Assembly (NCBI GenBank): GCA_030640905.1
Contig: DAOWIM010000248.1
Span: 1-5,283, forward strand
Origin: a bacterium
GTDB lineage: Bacteria; Zixibacteria; MSB-5A5; GN15; FEB-12
Direction: 5' to 3'
DNA: 5,283 nucleotides
Shown: in pieces, positions 1-5,283 of the stretch
How the letters are laid out: each line of letters starts with the position of its first letter
Position numbering within the stretch: the stretch's first letter is position 1
Position numbers and translations under genes: made by a program
Notes under the pieces: generated by a model
The model's database searches: none
What the model was told of the DNA's origin: nothing
Seen by the model: only the letters and a program-made list of their open reading frames with translations

Positions 1-115
1 GCTTTGCCTGTCACGTTACGTGGCGGGGACTCTCATCTCCTGTGTTCCCCATCAGCGGGCCTTACGTTGATAATATCGGCAATTAAGCCTCTTTTGTCAA
101 GGGAAATCTTGCTGC
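1..115 (-). other. Intergenic leader running off the left edge
   Basis: No complete gene is visible here. Read on the minus strand, the stretch follows the glycosyltransferase stop codon and holds a promoter-like element (72-100), then about 70 bases of apparent leader up to the window edge. I found no persuasive start codon with a Shine-Dalgarno site: the ATG-started frames at about 45 and 30 close after a few codons. A weak GGGGA/TCCCC inverted repeat (25-29 with 46-50) and a short CACG-TAA-CGTG palindrome (12-22) lie in the leader. The last bases before the edge (minus strand, 15-1) read GACAGGCAAAGC, which resembles the 5' conserved strand of some riboswitches, but the truncation prevents a call. 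No terminator for the glycosyltransferase gene was seen. Confidence 0.5.
70..100 (-). promoter_or_regulatory. Putative sigma70 promoter for a gene beyond the left edge
   Basis: On the minus strand a perfect TTGACA (-35, positions 95-100) is followed 17 bases later by GATATT (72-77), or 19 bases later by TATTAT (70-75). The first choice has ideal spacing but only a 4/6 match to the -10 consensus. The second has a 5/6 match with long spacing. The element lies just after the glycosyltransferase stop codon and points out of the window, so it would start a new transcription unit. Function is inferred from motif match only. Confidence 0.45.
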
Positions 116-1561
116 TCACGATGTCGGTGGGGGATAGAGTTTTAGGAGCGAGTCGAGGACGGTTTGGTCTTTCTGATAGATAAAGTAGTAGTAGCCCGAA
201 TCGGTGGTCCGGGCATCGGGCGGTTTTCCAACCGCGATTCTCCTGTAGGCGCGGGCAAAGATATCGTATTCGGCGATCATCCGTTCGGTGCCAAATCGAA
301 ACTCCGGCGTGCTGTCGGGTCTCAGAAAACCAACCATGAGGAAATAATCTGGAAACAAGAGCATAGCCCTGAGAGGATCGAACCCCTCCTGACCGGTTCT
401 CTCGTCGGCCAACCCCCAGATATCATAGAAATAGTTGTCAGCATAGTATGGGATTCGTCCGGCGTCACTCAACGCCACCGTGGCAGAGTCGGGTAACTGA
501 GAGAGAACCTCGACAGTCTGCAATTGTGCTGCTGCTATTTTCGCCTCACGATCAAGCGATTCGGTTATTGATACAAGCGATGCAAGCAGCGAACCAGCCA
601 CAATGCCTGTAAGCAGCAAGCGCAATCTGCGGCCTTGGAAACCAGCCACAGCAGATAGTGCCACGATCAGCAGAAGCGGCAAATAGGCGATCAGATAGCG
701 TTGGTGGAAATTCATTACCGGGTTGATCATTGAGGAAATAGCCAATTGCGACAGAAAAAGGCCAGCCATGATGATCACCGAGCGGTCAACCGGTCCTGAA
801 AACAAAGTCCTCGATTTCCAGAGCAGCAAGGCTACAGCAGGCAACAGAGGCAGTACCGTTATGCCCAGCATCGATAGCCCCGAGAGAACAGCGTCGCCAC
901 CGGTTTTTGCGTAGATCGTATTGGGCAGGGGATAGCCGAAGATGTAAACCCGGAATGCCATCAGGGAGAGGGTCGTTGCGATCACCGTACCAAGTTGGAA
1001 AGCACGGACTTTGATATTCAATGTAGTCTCTCGCAGGTCCGTATAGCTTGCCAGCAGCACAGCGACAGCTCCGATAATGAAGCCCTCGGGTCGGCACAGC
1101 ACCAGCAGGACGAGCGACGGATACACCCAGCGAGAATGATGCAATCCAGATTGGCCCAATAACGAAATCACGACCGAGGCGACTAGGAAAGCGTAGAGAC
1201 CGAGTTCGAGGCCACTTACTGCCCAGAGTGCTGTTATCGGGCAGATCAGGAAGATCGGCGCAGCCAGCCAGACGACAGGGCGGGTGTCGTTTCGGAAAAA
1301 CCAGGACCACAAACCAGCAGTCGCCAGTGTGAAAATGACACCGATAACTTTGGCTACAAGATAGGTTGGCCAGCCCAACTTGTAGGTGAAAGCGAGCAGT
1401 AGTACCCAGAGAAAATTGGAGTAGCCTTCAACCGGACTGTCGCCCGGGTTGAAGACCAGTCCATAGCCGTCAGTCAGGTTTTCAGCGTACCGAAACGAGA
1501 TGAAAACATCGTCTATGGAGAAATCCCAGAACGCAATGACAAAGGCACCGTAGACGGCCAC
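116..1561 (-). CDS. GT-C family membrane glycosyltransferase (AftB/ArnT-like)
   Basis: A polytopic membrane protein, 481 aa from a GTG start. It probably moves a sugar from a polyprenyl-phosphate donor to an envelope acceptor on the outer face of the inner membrane; substrate unknown. Family signatures in order: IDDVFISFRYA (16-26) with the paired acidic residues D17-D18 expected in the first extracytoplasmic loop, PVEGYSNFLW (43-52), GLELGLYAFL (117-126), RPEG (157-160), YPLPNTIYAK (210-219), HQRYLIAYLPLL (286-297) and a C-terminal soluble part with LSDAGRIPYYA (364-374) and DIWGLAD (380-386). About nine to ten hydrophobic segments lie between about 50 and 335. These motifs match the GT-C/GT39-like group that includes mycobacterial AftB and ArnT-like enzymes. 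The start is doubtful: the GTG has no clear ribosome site and cuts the first membrane helix short, while the frame stays open upstream to 1639 (see findings). It follows the aminopeptidase by 29 bases or overlaps it, so the two are probably cotranscribed. Confidence 0.85.
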   Translation of the reverse strand: MAVYGAFVIAFWDFSIDDVFISFRYAENLTDGYGLVFNPGDSPVEGYSNFLWVLLLAFTYKLGWPTYLVAKVIGVIFTLATAGLWSWFFRNDTRPVVWLAAPIFLICPITALWAVSGLELGLYAFLVASVVISLLGQSGLHHSRWVYPSLVLLVLCRPEGFIIGAVAVLLASYTDLRETTLNIKVRAFQLGTVIATTLSLMAFRVYIFGYPLPNTIYAKTGGDAVLSGLSMLGITVLPLLPAVALLLWKSRTLFSGPVDRSVIIMAGLFLSQLAISSMINPVMNFHQRYLIAYLPLLLIVALSAVAGFQGRRLRLLLTGIVAGSLLASLVSITESLDREAKIAAAQLQTVEVLSQLPDSATVALSDAGRIPYYADNYFYDIWGLADERTGQEGFDPLRAMLLFPDYFLMVGFLRPDSTPEFRFGTERMIAEYDIFARAYRRIAVGKPPDARTTDSGYYYFIYQKDQTVLDSLLKLYPPPTS

Positions 1562-1590
1562 CGCAACGGCTGTAACTGTCCAGTAGTGTG

Positions 1591-2727
1591 CTACAGTTCT
1601 CGGGATCGAAGATTCTCCGCTGAAAAGGCCTTCTCCATTTTATCGTCGGTGAAGATGCCGTTCTTTCGGATCAGCTTACCATCAAACCAAATTTCACCAC
1701 CGCCGTAGTCCTCGCGTTGGATCAATACCAGGTCCCAATGAATCGTCGAGTCATTTCCGTTGGGGGCTTCATCATAGCACTGTCCCGGTGTTAAGTGGAA
1801 CGATCCGGCTATTTTCTCATCGAAGAGCGTGTCTTTCATCGGATGCATAATAAATGGATTCACGCCGATCGCAAATTCGCCGACAAACCGTGCGCCGGGA
1901 TCAGTATCGAGAATCTTGTTGAGCTTTTCGCTGTGGGCTTCGGCACTGGCTTTGACAATCTTGCCACTCTCAAACGTGAAAGAAATCTTGTTGAATACCG
2001 TGCCCTGATACAACGATGGCGTGTTGTATGTGATAACGCCGTTGATCGAATCACGCACCGGGGCGGTGTAGACTTCACCATCGGGAATATTTCTGGTGCC
2101 GTCGCATTTGACTATAGGTATATCTTTGATCGAAAAAGTCAGGTCGGTGCCCGGTCCTTTGATCTCAACCTTATCAGTCTGAGCCATCAGTTTGACCAGC
2201 CCATTTTGCGCTTCGGACATCCGGCCATAGTCAAGGCAGCAAACATCGTAATAGAAGTTTTCAAATTGTTCCTGCGAGGTTTCAGCCAACTGGGCCATCG
2301 CGTTGTTCGGATAGCGCAACACTACCCATCTTGTCCGCTTGACTCGCTCCTCAAGATGCACCGGTTTGTAGAATATCTGGTTATGCAATTCTATCTTTTT
2401 CTGGTCGATGTCGGCCAGATCAAACGGGTTATCGGAGCCGCGAAGTCCCATGTAGGCATCAGCTCGTTTCATTAGATCAAGATGCAATTCCGCCTGGGTC
2501 TTAAGCTGGTCTTCATTGGCGTTGCCAATCCAATGCCGTGTCAGAGATTCATCGCTGTAGAACCAGAAGGGCGTGACGCCACATTCGGTTGCAATTCGGA
2601 TAATCTCTTTGCCGAGTTCGAGCGTCTCTTTCCCTTTGATTTCGAGATAGAGAATCTCGCCCTTTTTCATGTCGCAAGAGTACTCAATCAATTGCCGGGC
2701 GAGTATTTCGTTTCGTTTATCTTTCAT
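1591..2727 (-). CDS. M29 family metallo-aminopeptidase
   Basis: A cytoplasmic aminopeptidase of MEROPS family M29 (thermophilic AmpT/PepS/AmpS group), which removes N-terminal residues from peptides using two divalent metals. The 378 aa product is a little shorter than the roughly 400-410 aa usual for the family but looks complete. Candidate metal ligands sit in the expected order in the C-terminal half: E218 in PDGEVYTAP, E284 in VGEFAIG, H311 in AGSFHLTPG, and H330 and D332 in STIHWDL. Y318 in GQCYDEAP is the probable catalytic tyrosine. The E218-E284 (66) and H311-Y318 (7) intervals equal those I recall for characterised members. The N-terminal half (1-200) carries the substrate and dimer-side domain. 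The start is ATG with AAAGGA (2735-2740) seven bases upstream. No signal peptide is seen. A promoter-like element lies directly upstream, and the glycosyltransferase gene follows with minimal spacing. Function at family level is secure; peptide preference is unknown. Confidence 0.93.
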   Translation of the reverse strand: MKDKRNEILARQLIEYSCDMKKGEILYLEIKGKETLELGKEIIRIATECGVTPFWFYSDESLTRHWIGNANEDQLKTQAELHLDLMKRADAYMGLRGSDNPFDLADIDQKKIELHNQIFYKPVHLEERVKRTRWVVLRYPNNAMAQLAETSQEQFENFYYDVCCLDYGRMSEAQNGLVKLMAQTDKVEIKGPGTDLTFSIKDIPIVKCDGTRNIPDGEVYTAPVRDSINGVITYNTPSLYQGTVFNKISFTFESGKIVKASAEAHSEKLNKILDTDPGARFVGEFAIGVNPFIMHPMKDTLFDEKIAGSFHLTPGQCYDEAPNGNDSTIHWDLVLIQREDYGGGEIWFDGKLIRKNGIFTDDKMEKAFSAENLRSREL

Positions 2728-2734
2728 TGTGCAA

Positions 2735-2740
2735 TCCTTT
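2735..2740 (-). promoter_or_regulatory. Ribosome binding site of the M29 aminopeptidase
   Basis: The minus strand reads AAAGGA, then seven bases, then the ATG whose first base is 2727. This supports that start over internal alternatives. Confidence 0.7.
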
Positions 2741-2759
2741 ATTGTTGGTTGTTTGATCC

Positions 2760-2788
2760 AAGATATGGAATGACTGAGTACGAATCAA
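2760..2788 (-). promoter_or_regulatory. Putative sigma70 promoter of the aminopeptidase-glycosyltransferase unit
   Basis: On the minus strand TTGATT (2783-2788) and TATCTT (2760-2765) are separated by 17 bases, each matching its consensus hexamer at four positions. It sits after the terminator of the upstream EF-G-like gene and about 33 bases before the aminopeptidase ATG. That is where an independent promoter is needed, because the terminator should stop readthrough. The leader would be only about 26 bases. Prediction from motif and position alone. Confidence 0.5.
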
Positions 2789-2825
2789 GAGACGAAACTG
2801 CTGGCCGGGGATGTTTCCCACATAG

Positions 2826-2855
2826 AAAAAGGGTCGATGCTTCAAGCATCGACCC
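2826..2855 (-). terminator. Intrinsic terminator of the EF-G-like gene
   Basis: A perfect 10-bp stem is formed by 2831-2840 (GGGTCGATGC) and 2846-2855 (GCATCGACCC) around a five-base loop (TTGAA on the minus strand). On the minus strand it is followed at once by TTTTT (2830-2826). It lies about 32 bases beyond the stop codon of the EF-G-like gene. Stem, small loop and U-tract all fit a Rho-independent terminator for leftward transcription. On the plus strand there is no T-run after the stem, so it is directional. Confidence 0.93.
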
Positions 2856-2887
2856 CTGGTGCTGATCTATTTGTGACCGTAACGAGC

Positions 2888-4975
2888 TTAGCCGCTCTCC
2901 TCGGCTTTGCGAGCTTTTGCTTCCTCGATCACTTTCTGAGCTGCCTCGTGGGGGACATCTTCGTAGTGAGAGAACCCGAGCTCATAGAAGCCCTGACCCT
3001 GAGTCATCGAACGCAGATCAACCGAGTATTGATACAACTCGGCCTGCGGCACAGTCGCTCTGATGATCTGGTTTTTCCCATCGGGGTCCATCCCGGCAAT
3101 CTTGCCGCGACGTGCTGAGAGATCACCCATGACATCGCCGGTGAAATCATCAGGAACCGTAACCTCAAGGTTGAAGATTGGTTCCAGTAACACCGGTTTC
3201 GATTGCATGAACCCTTCCTTGAAAGCCATCAAACCGGCAATCTTGAACGCCATGTCAGAAGAATCAACGTCGTGGAAAGATCCAAAAAAGAGCGTTGCCC
3301 TGACATCCACCACCGGCGCTCCAGCCAGACCACCATGCTGCATCGATTCAATAATGCCTTTCTCTACCGCCGGAATAAACTTGGTGGGAATAACACCGCC
3401 TTTGATAGCGTCGACAAATTCAAAACCGCCACCACGTGTATTGGGCTCAATTCGGATATGGACATGGCCATACTGACCGCGCCCGCCCGACTGCTTTTTG
3501 TGTTTGTACTGCTGCTCAGCTTTTCCGCGAACTGTCTCCCGGTAGGGGATACGTGGCTTGATTAGATCAACTTCCACTCCATAGCGCTGCTTGAGCTTTT
3601 CGGTGAGCACCTCAATATGAGTGGAACCCTGCCCATAAAGTATAGACTGTCTTAGTTCCGGAAACTGGACCAGCCGGAAAGTAGGGTCCTCGTCGCCAAG
3701 CTTCTGGAATCCAGTCGATATCTTTTCTTCGTCACCTTTGGATTTCGGTCTGATAGCGACATCCATGACCGGGTTGGGGTACTCAACGGCAGGTACGGTA
3801 ACATCAAGTCCCGAAGCGGTAAGCGTATGACCGCAACGAGTCTTTTTGAGTTTGACCAGGACACCCAAATCGCCGGCTGCGGCAGAATCGAGATCAACAC
3901 GGTTCTTGCCCTGAAAAGTAAATACCTGCGTGGCCCGCTCCGAAGAACTCGTCTGCTGGTTGGAGAGGTCCAACCCTGACTTGATAGTCCCACAAATAGT
4001 ACGGAACAGGTACATCTCTCCAAGATGTCCCTCAGCCACTGTTTTGAAAACAAAAATGACTGGCTTGGCGCTGGAATCCGCCTCAAGCTCGACCACATCT
4101 TCCTTGCCCGTCTTGACCGCCTGCGTTTTCGGCATTTGCTTGGGTGAAGGGAGGAACTCTGCTGCAAAATCCAACATCAGCTCTATGCCCATATTTCTGG
4201 CTGATGAACCAAATAGAATAGGGAAGACCTTGCCTGAAGCGATCCCCTTGCGGAGGCCTTCGAAAAGGTCCGTATCCTCGAGTGTACCCTGATCAAAGAA
4301 CTTCTCCAGAAGGGCGTCGTCAGCTTCGGCTGCTGTTTCGATCAATGCCTCACGCTCCGCCTCTACCATTTCTTTGAGATCGTCGGGAATATCGACAGGC
4401 GTACGCTTACCACTGGCATCAAAAGTGTAGGCCTTGTTGTGAAGCAAATCGACCATACCACTGAAACTGTCGGCCTCGCCAATCGGGATTTGCACTGCCA
4501 CCGCCTGCTTACCGAAAGATTCTTTGATTGAATCCAAATTGGATCGCCAACTGACGTTTTCATTTTCCATCTTGTTGACAAAGAAGAATCGTGCAATAGG
4601 GAATTTGGTGATCCGATTCCAGTGCAGCAAAGTGCCAATCTCGACACCCGCTGGTGCATTTATTACAGTTCCTACCGCGTCGCACACCTTGAGACTGCTG
4701 AGAAGTTCCCCAACAAAATCAGTATGGCCAGGACAATCAAGCAGGTTGATCTTGTTGTCCTTCCACTCGCAGGCAAGCAGCTTGGCCGTGATCGAAGTCC
4801 TTCTCGATATTTCAGCCTCCGTGTAGTCCAGTAGCGAGCTGCCGTCGTCAACTTTTCCCACTCGATTGTTGATGCCAGTGCAAAAAGCTACCGTATCGGC
4901 AAGAGTTGTTTTTCCACATCCACGTTGGCCAGCCAGACAGATATTTCTGATTTTGTCAGTTGTGTATTCTTTCAC
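2888..4975 (-). CDS. Elongation factor G paralogue (EF-G-like translational GTPase)
   Basis: A 695 aa ribosome-associated GTPase with all five EF-G domains, probably acting in the cytosol on translocation or a specialised ribosome step. G domain: P-loop AGQRGCGKTT (15-24), switch I SRRTSIT (57-63), G3 DCPGH (80-84), G4 NKME (134-137) and G5 GSSA (256-259). Domain II is about 304-390 (EGHLGEMYLFR) and domain III about 400-470. Domain IV is about 475-595, with the tip loop QSGGRGQYGHV (495-505) and H568 in GSFHDVDSS, where canonical EF-G has its decoding-centre histidine. Domain V is about 597-675. The compact G domain and the VDDGSSLLDYTEAEISRR region (42-59) resemble the EF-G-like/EF-G2 branch rather than the main fusA product. 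Two pocket residues differ from canonical EF-G: Ser61 aligns with the switch-I Thr, and Glu137 replaces the guanine-reading Asp. The start is GTG with GGAGG five bases upstream. It is a single-gene unit with its own promoter and terminator, with no str-operon neighbours in view. Whether it is the only EF-G in the genome cannot be told here. Confidence 0.93.
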   Translation of the reverse strand: MKEYTTDKIRNICLAGQRGCGKTTLADTVAFCTGINNRVGKVDDGSSLLDYTEAEISRRTSITAKLLACEWKDNKINLLDCPGHTDFVGELLSSLKVCDAVGTVINAPAGVEIGTLLHWNRITKFPIARFFFVNKMENENVSWRSNLDSIKESFGKQAVAVQIPIGEADSFSGMVDLLHNKAYTFDASGKRTPVDIPDDLKEMVEAEREALIETAAEADDALLEKFFDQGTLEDTDLFEGLRKGIASGKVFPILFGSSARNMGIELMLDFAAEFLPSPKQMPKTQAVKTGKEDVVELEADSSAKPVIFVFKTVAEGHLGEMYLFRTICGTIKSGLDLSNQQTSSSERATQVFTFQGKNRVDLDSAAAGDLGVLVKLKKTRCGHTLTASGLDVTVPAVEYPNPVMDVAIRPKSKGDEEKISTGFQKLGDEDPTFRLVQFPELRQSILYGQGSTHIEVLTEKLKQRYGVEVDLIKPRIPYRETVRGKAEQQYKHKKQSGGRGQYGHVHIRIEPNTRGGGFEFVDAIKGGVIPTKFIPAVEKGIIESMQHGGLAGAPVVDVRATLFFGSFHDVDSSDMAFKIAGLMAFKEGFMQSKPVLLEPIFNLEVTVPDDFTGDVMGDLSARRGKIAGMDPDGKNQIIRATVPQAELYQYSVDLRSMTQGQGFYELGFSHYEDVPHEAAQKVIEEAKARKAEESG

Positions 4976-4980
4976 CAGAA

Positions 4981-4985
4981 CCTCC
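4981..4985 (-). promoter_or_regulatory. Ribosome binding site of the EF-G-like gene
   Basis: The minus strand reads GGAGG, then TTCTG, then GTG (first base 4975). This is a strong Shine-Dalgarno site at five-base spacing that fixes the GTG start. Confidence 0.85.
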
Positions 4986-5008
4986 AGATTCTCATAGTTT
5001 TCTTAGTC

Positions 5009-5045
5009 CTGAACGCTTGCCATGCATATTGGCCCAAGAGTTCAG
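5009..5045 (-). promoter_or_regulatory. Stem-loop at the predicted 5' end of the EF-G-like mRNA
   Basis: Three blocks of complementarity nest inside the leader: 5009-5014 (CTGAAC) with 5040-5045 (GTTCAG), 5016-5019 (CTTG) with 5035-5038 (CAAG), and 5020-5021 (CC) with 5031-5032 (GG). They are interrupted by one G/A mismatch and a two-base bulge, around a nine-base loop containing ATGCAT. The -10 hexamer ends at 5053, so the expected first transcribed base is about 5046-5047. The hairpin would therefore sit at the very 5' end of the mRNA. It leaves about 23 unpaired bases before the ribosome site. Possible roles are mRNA stabilisation or a protein binding site; neither is shown by the sequence. 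Confidence 0.55.
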
Positions 5046-5052
5046 AACAGAA

Positions 5053-5081
5053 ATAATATCATAATCGGAGCTTCTTGTCAA
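5053..5081 (-). promoter_or_regulatory. Strong sigma70 promoter of the EF-G-like gene
   Basis: On the minus strand a perfect TTGACA (5076-5081), a 17-base spacer and TATTAT (5053-5058, 5/6 match) are preceded by TG one base upstream of the -10, giving an extended -10 (TGATATTAT). AT-rich sequence lies further upstream (5101-5150) and could help as an UP-like element. The predicted start is about 5046, giving a leader of about 70 bases. This is the best promoter in the window and suggests high, housekeeping-type transcription. Confidence 0.85.
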
Positions 5082-5153
5082 TTCAATATGACAGTCCGGG
5101 ATCAAAATATTACCACGTGTATATCTTAATATTGTTTTTGGATTTAAAACCAG

Positions 5154-5177
5154 AAGCCCCGCCGTAAGGCGGGGCTT
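5154..5177 (-). terminator. GC-rich hairpin terminator of the secreted-protein gene
   Basis: AAGCCCCGCC (5154-5163) pairs perfectly with GGCGGGGCTT (5168-5177) around a four-base loop. It starts 33 bases after the stop codon of the gene at the right edge. On the minus strand the stem is followed by CTGGTTTTAAATCC, a modest and interrupted T-tract, so termination may be less efficient than at 2826-2855. On the plus strand it is followed by TTTGG only. The position between a stop codon and the next promoter supports the terminator role. Confidence 0.75.
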
Positions 5178-5210
5178 TGGTATATAGTCTTGGCTGAAAG
5201 TAGAGTGGGG

Positions 5211-5283
5211 TTATTTCAGCAGGACCATTTTCTTAGTGTCGATGTCGATACCATCAGCCTGCAGTTTGTACAGATAGATACCA
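5211..5283 (-). CDS. C-terminal end of a secreted/surface protein with a sorting-type tail (partial)
   Basis: Only the last 23 codons and the TAA stop (5211-5213) are inside the window; the gene continues past the right edge. The peptide reads GIYLYKLQADG, then IDIDTKKMVLLK. This matches the end of FlgD-Ig-like and type IX secretion (type A) C-terminal domains, whose final beta strands typically read SGxYxYxL...xxKKMxLLK. Such tails occur on large secreted enzymes, proteases and repeat proteins of FCB-group bacteria, where they direct export or anchoring. The passenger domain cannot be identified. The frame is open to the edge and a hairpin terminator follows the stop, so I regard it as a real gene end, not a shadow. 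Confidence 0.75.
   Translation of the reverse strand, partial: GIYLYKLQADGIDIDTKKMVLLK

Noticed and set aside
786..1310. 174-codon open frame on the minus strand in another frame
   Set aside because: It overlaps the glycosyltransferase reading frame, which carries recognisable GT-C motifs throughout. The alternative product shows no coherent domain.
1591..1639. Programmed -1 frameshift fusing the aminopeptidase to the glycosyltransferase
   Set aside because: The two frames do overlap in the right relation, but I see no proper slippery heptamer (only TTT TCA) and no downstream structure. A cytosolic peptidase fused to a membrane enzyme is also implausible.
1795..2475. 226-codon open frame on the plus strand
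   Set aside because: It lies antisense within the M29 aminopeptidase gene, which has clear family motifs and metal ligands. The antisense product has no recognisable family pattern.
2482..2865. 127-codon plus-strand open frame crossing the gene boundary
   Set aside because: It runs antisense through the aminopeptidase start, its promoter and the upstream terminator, which is incompatible with being a real gene there.
3652..4167. 171-codon open frame inside the EF-G-like gene
   Set aside because: It is a different-frame shadow of domains II-III of the EF-G paralogue, rich in Arg and Ser, with no family pattern.
5106..5133. AATATTA / TAATATT inverted repeat around a CACGTG core
   Set aside because: Both arms are pure A/T in an AT-rich upstream region, so chance is likely. 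It is at most an UP-like or operator candidate, with no supporting copy elsewhere in the window.
1..5283. CRISPR arrays, tRNA/rRNA genes, insertion sequences, toxin-antitoxin or phage genes
   Set aside because: No direct-repeat arrays, transposase motifs, terminal inverted repeats or structural RNA signatures were seen on either strand.

Overview
The window fits a bacterium of moderate GC content. Every gene I can support lies on the minus strand, so transcription runs right to left. The best lineage clue is the protein fragment at the right edge. It ends in a GxYxYKLQ...TKKMVLLK tail, the type found at the C-termini of secreted proteins (FlgD-Ig-like or type IX secretion sorting-like) in the FCB superphylum, including Bacteroidetes/Chlorobi relatives and candidate phyla such as Zixibacteria. 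A Zixibacteria-like origin is an inference, not something the sequence proves.

Layout in the direction of transcription: (1) 5283-5211, the last 23 codons of a secreted or surface protein, followed by a GC-rich hairpin terminator at 5154-5177. (2) 5081-5053, a near-consensus sigma70 promoter with a perfect -35 and an extended -10. Its predicted start site opens directly into a leader hairpin at 5045-5009, followed by a Shine-Dalgarno site and a GTG-started EF-G paralogue (4975-2888). That unit closes with a textbook intrinsic terminator (2855-2826). (3) 2788-2760, a plausible promoter for an M29-family aminopeptidase (2727-1591). A GT-C membrane glycosyltransferase (AftB/ArnT-like) follows immediately (1561-116) and is probably cotranscribed. 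(4) The last 115 bases contain a promoter-like element pointing off the left edge, with the start of a leader RNA or gene that the window cuts off.

The genes do not form one obvious pathway. The EF-G paralogue is a self-contained transcription unit in translation. The aminopeptidase works in peptide turnover, and the glycosyltransferase works at the envelope, probably with a polyprenyl-phosphate sugar donor. The last two look like an operon of convenience.

I see no novel multi-gene system, mobile element, CRISPR array or defence locus. The points worth a second look are local: the missing conventional start codon of the glycosyltransferase, whose open frame runs back into the aminopeptidase gene; an NKME in place of NKxD in the guanine-recognition motif of the EF-G paralogue; the hairpin at the predicted 5' end of its mRNA; and the truncated leader at the left edge.
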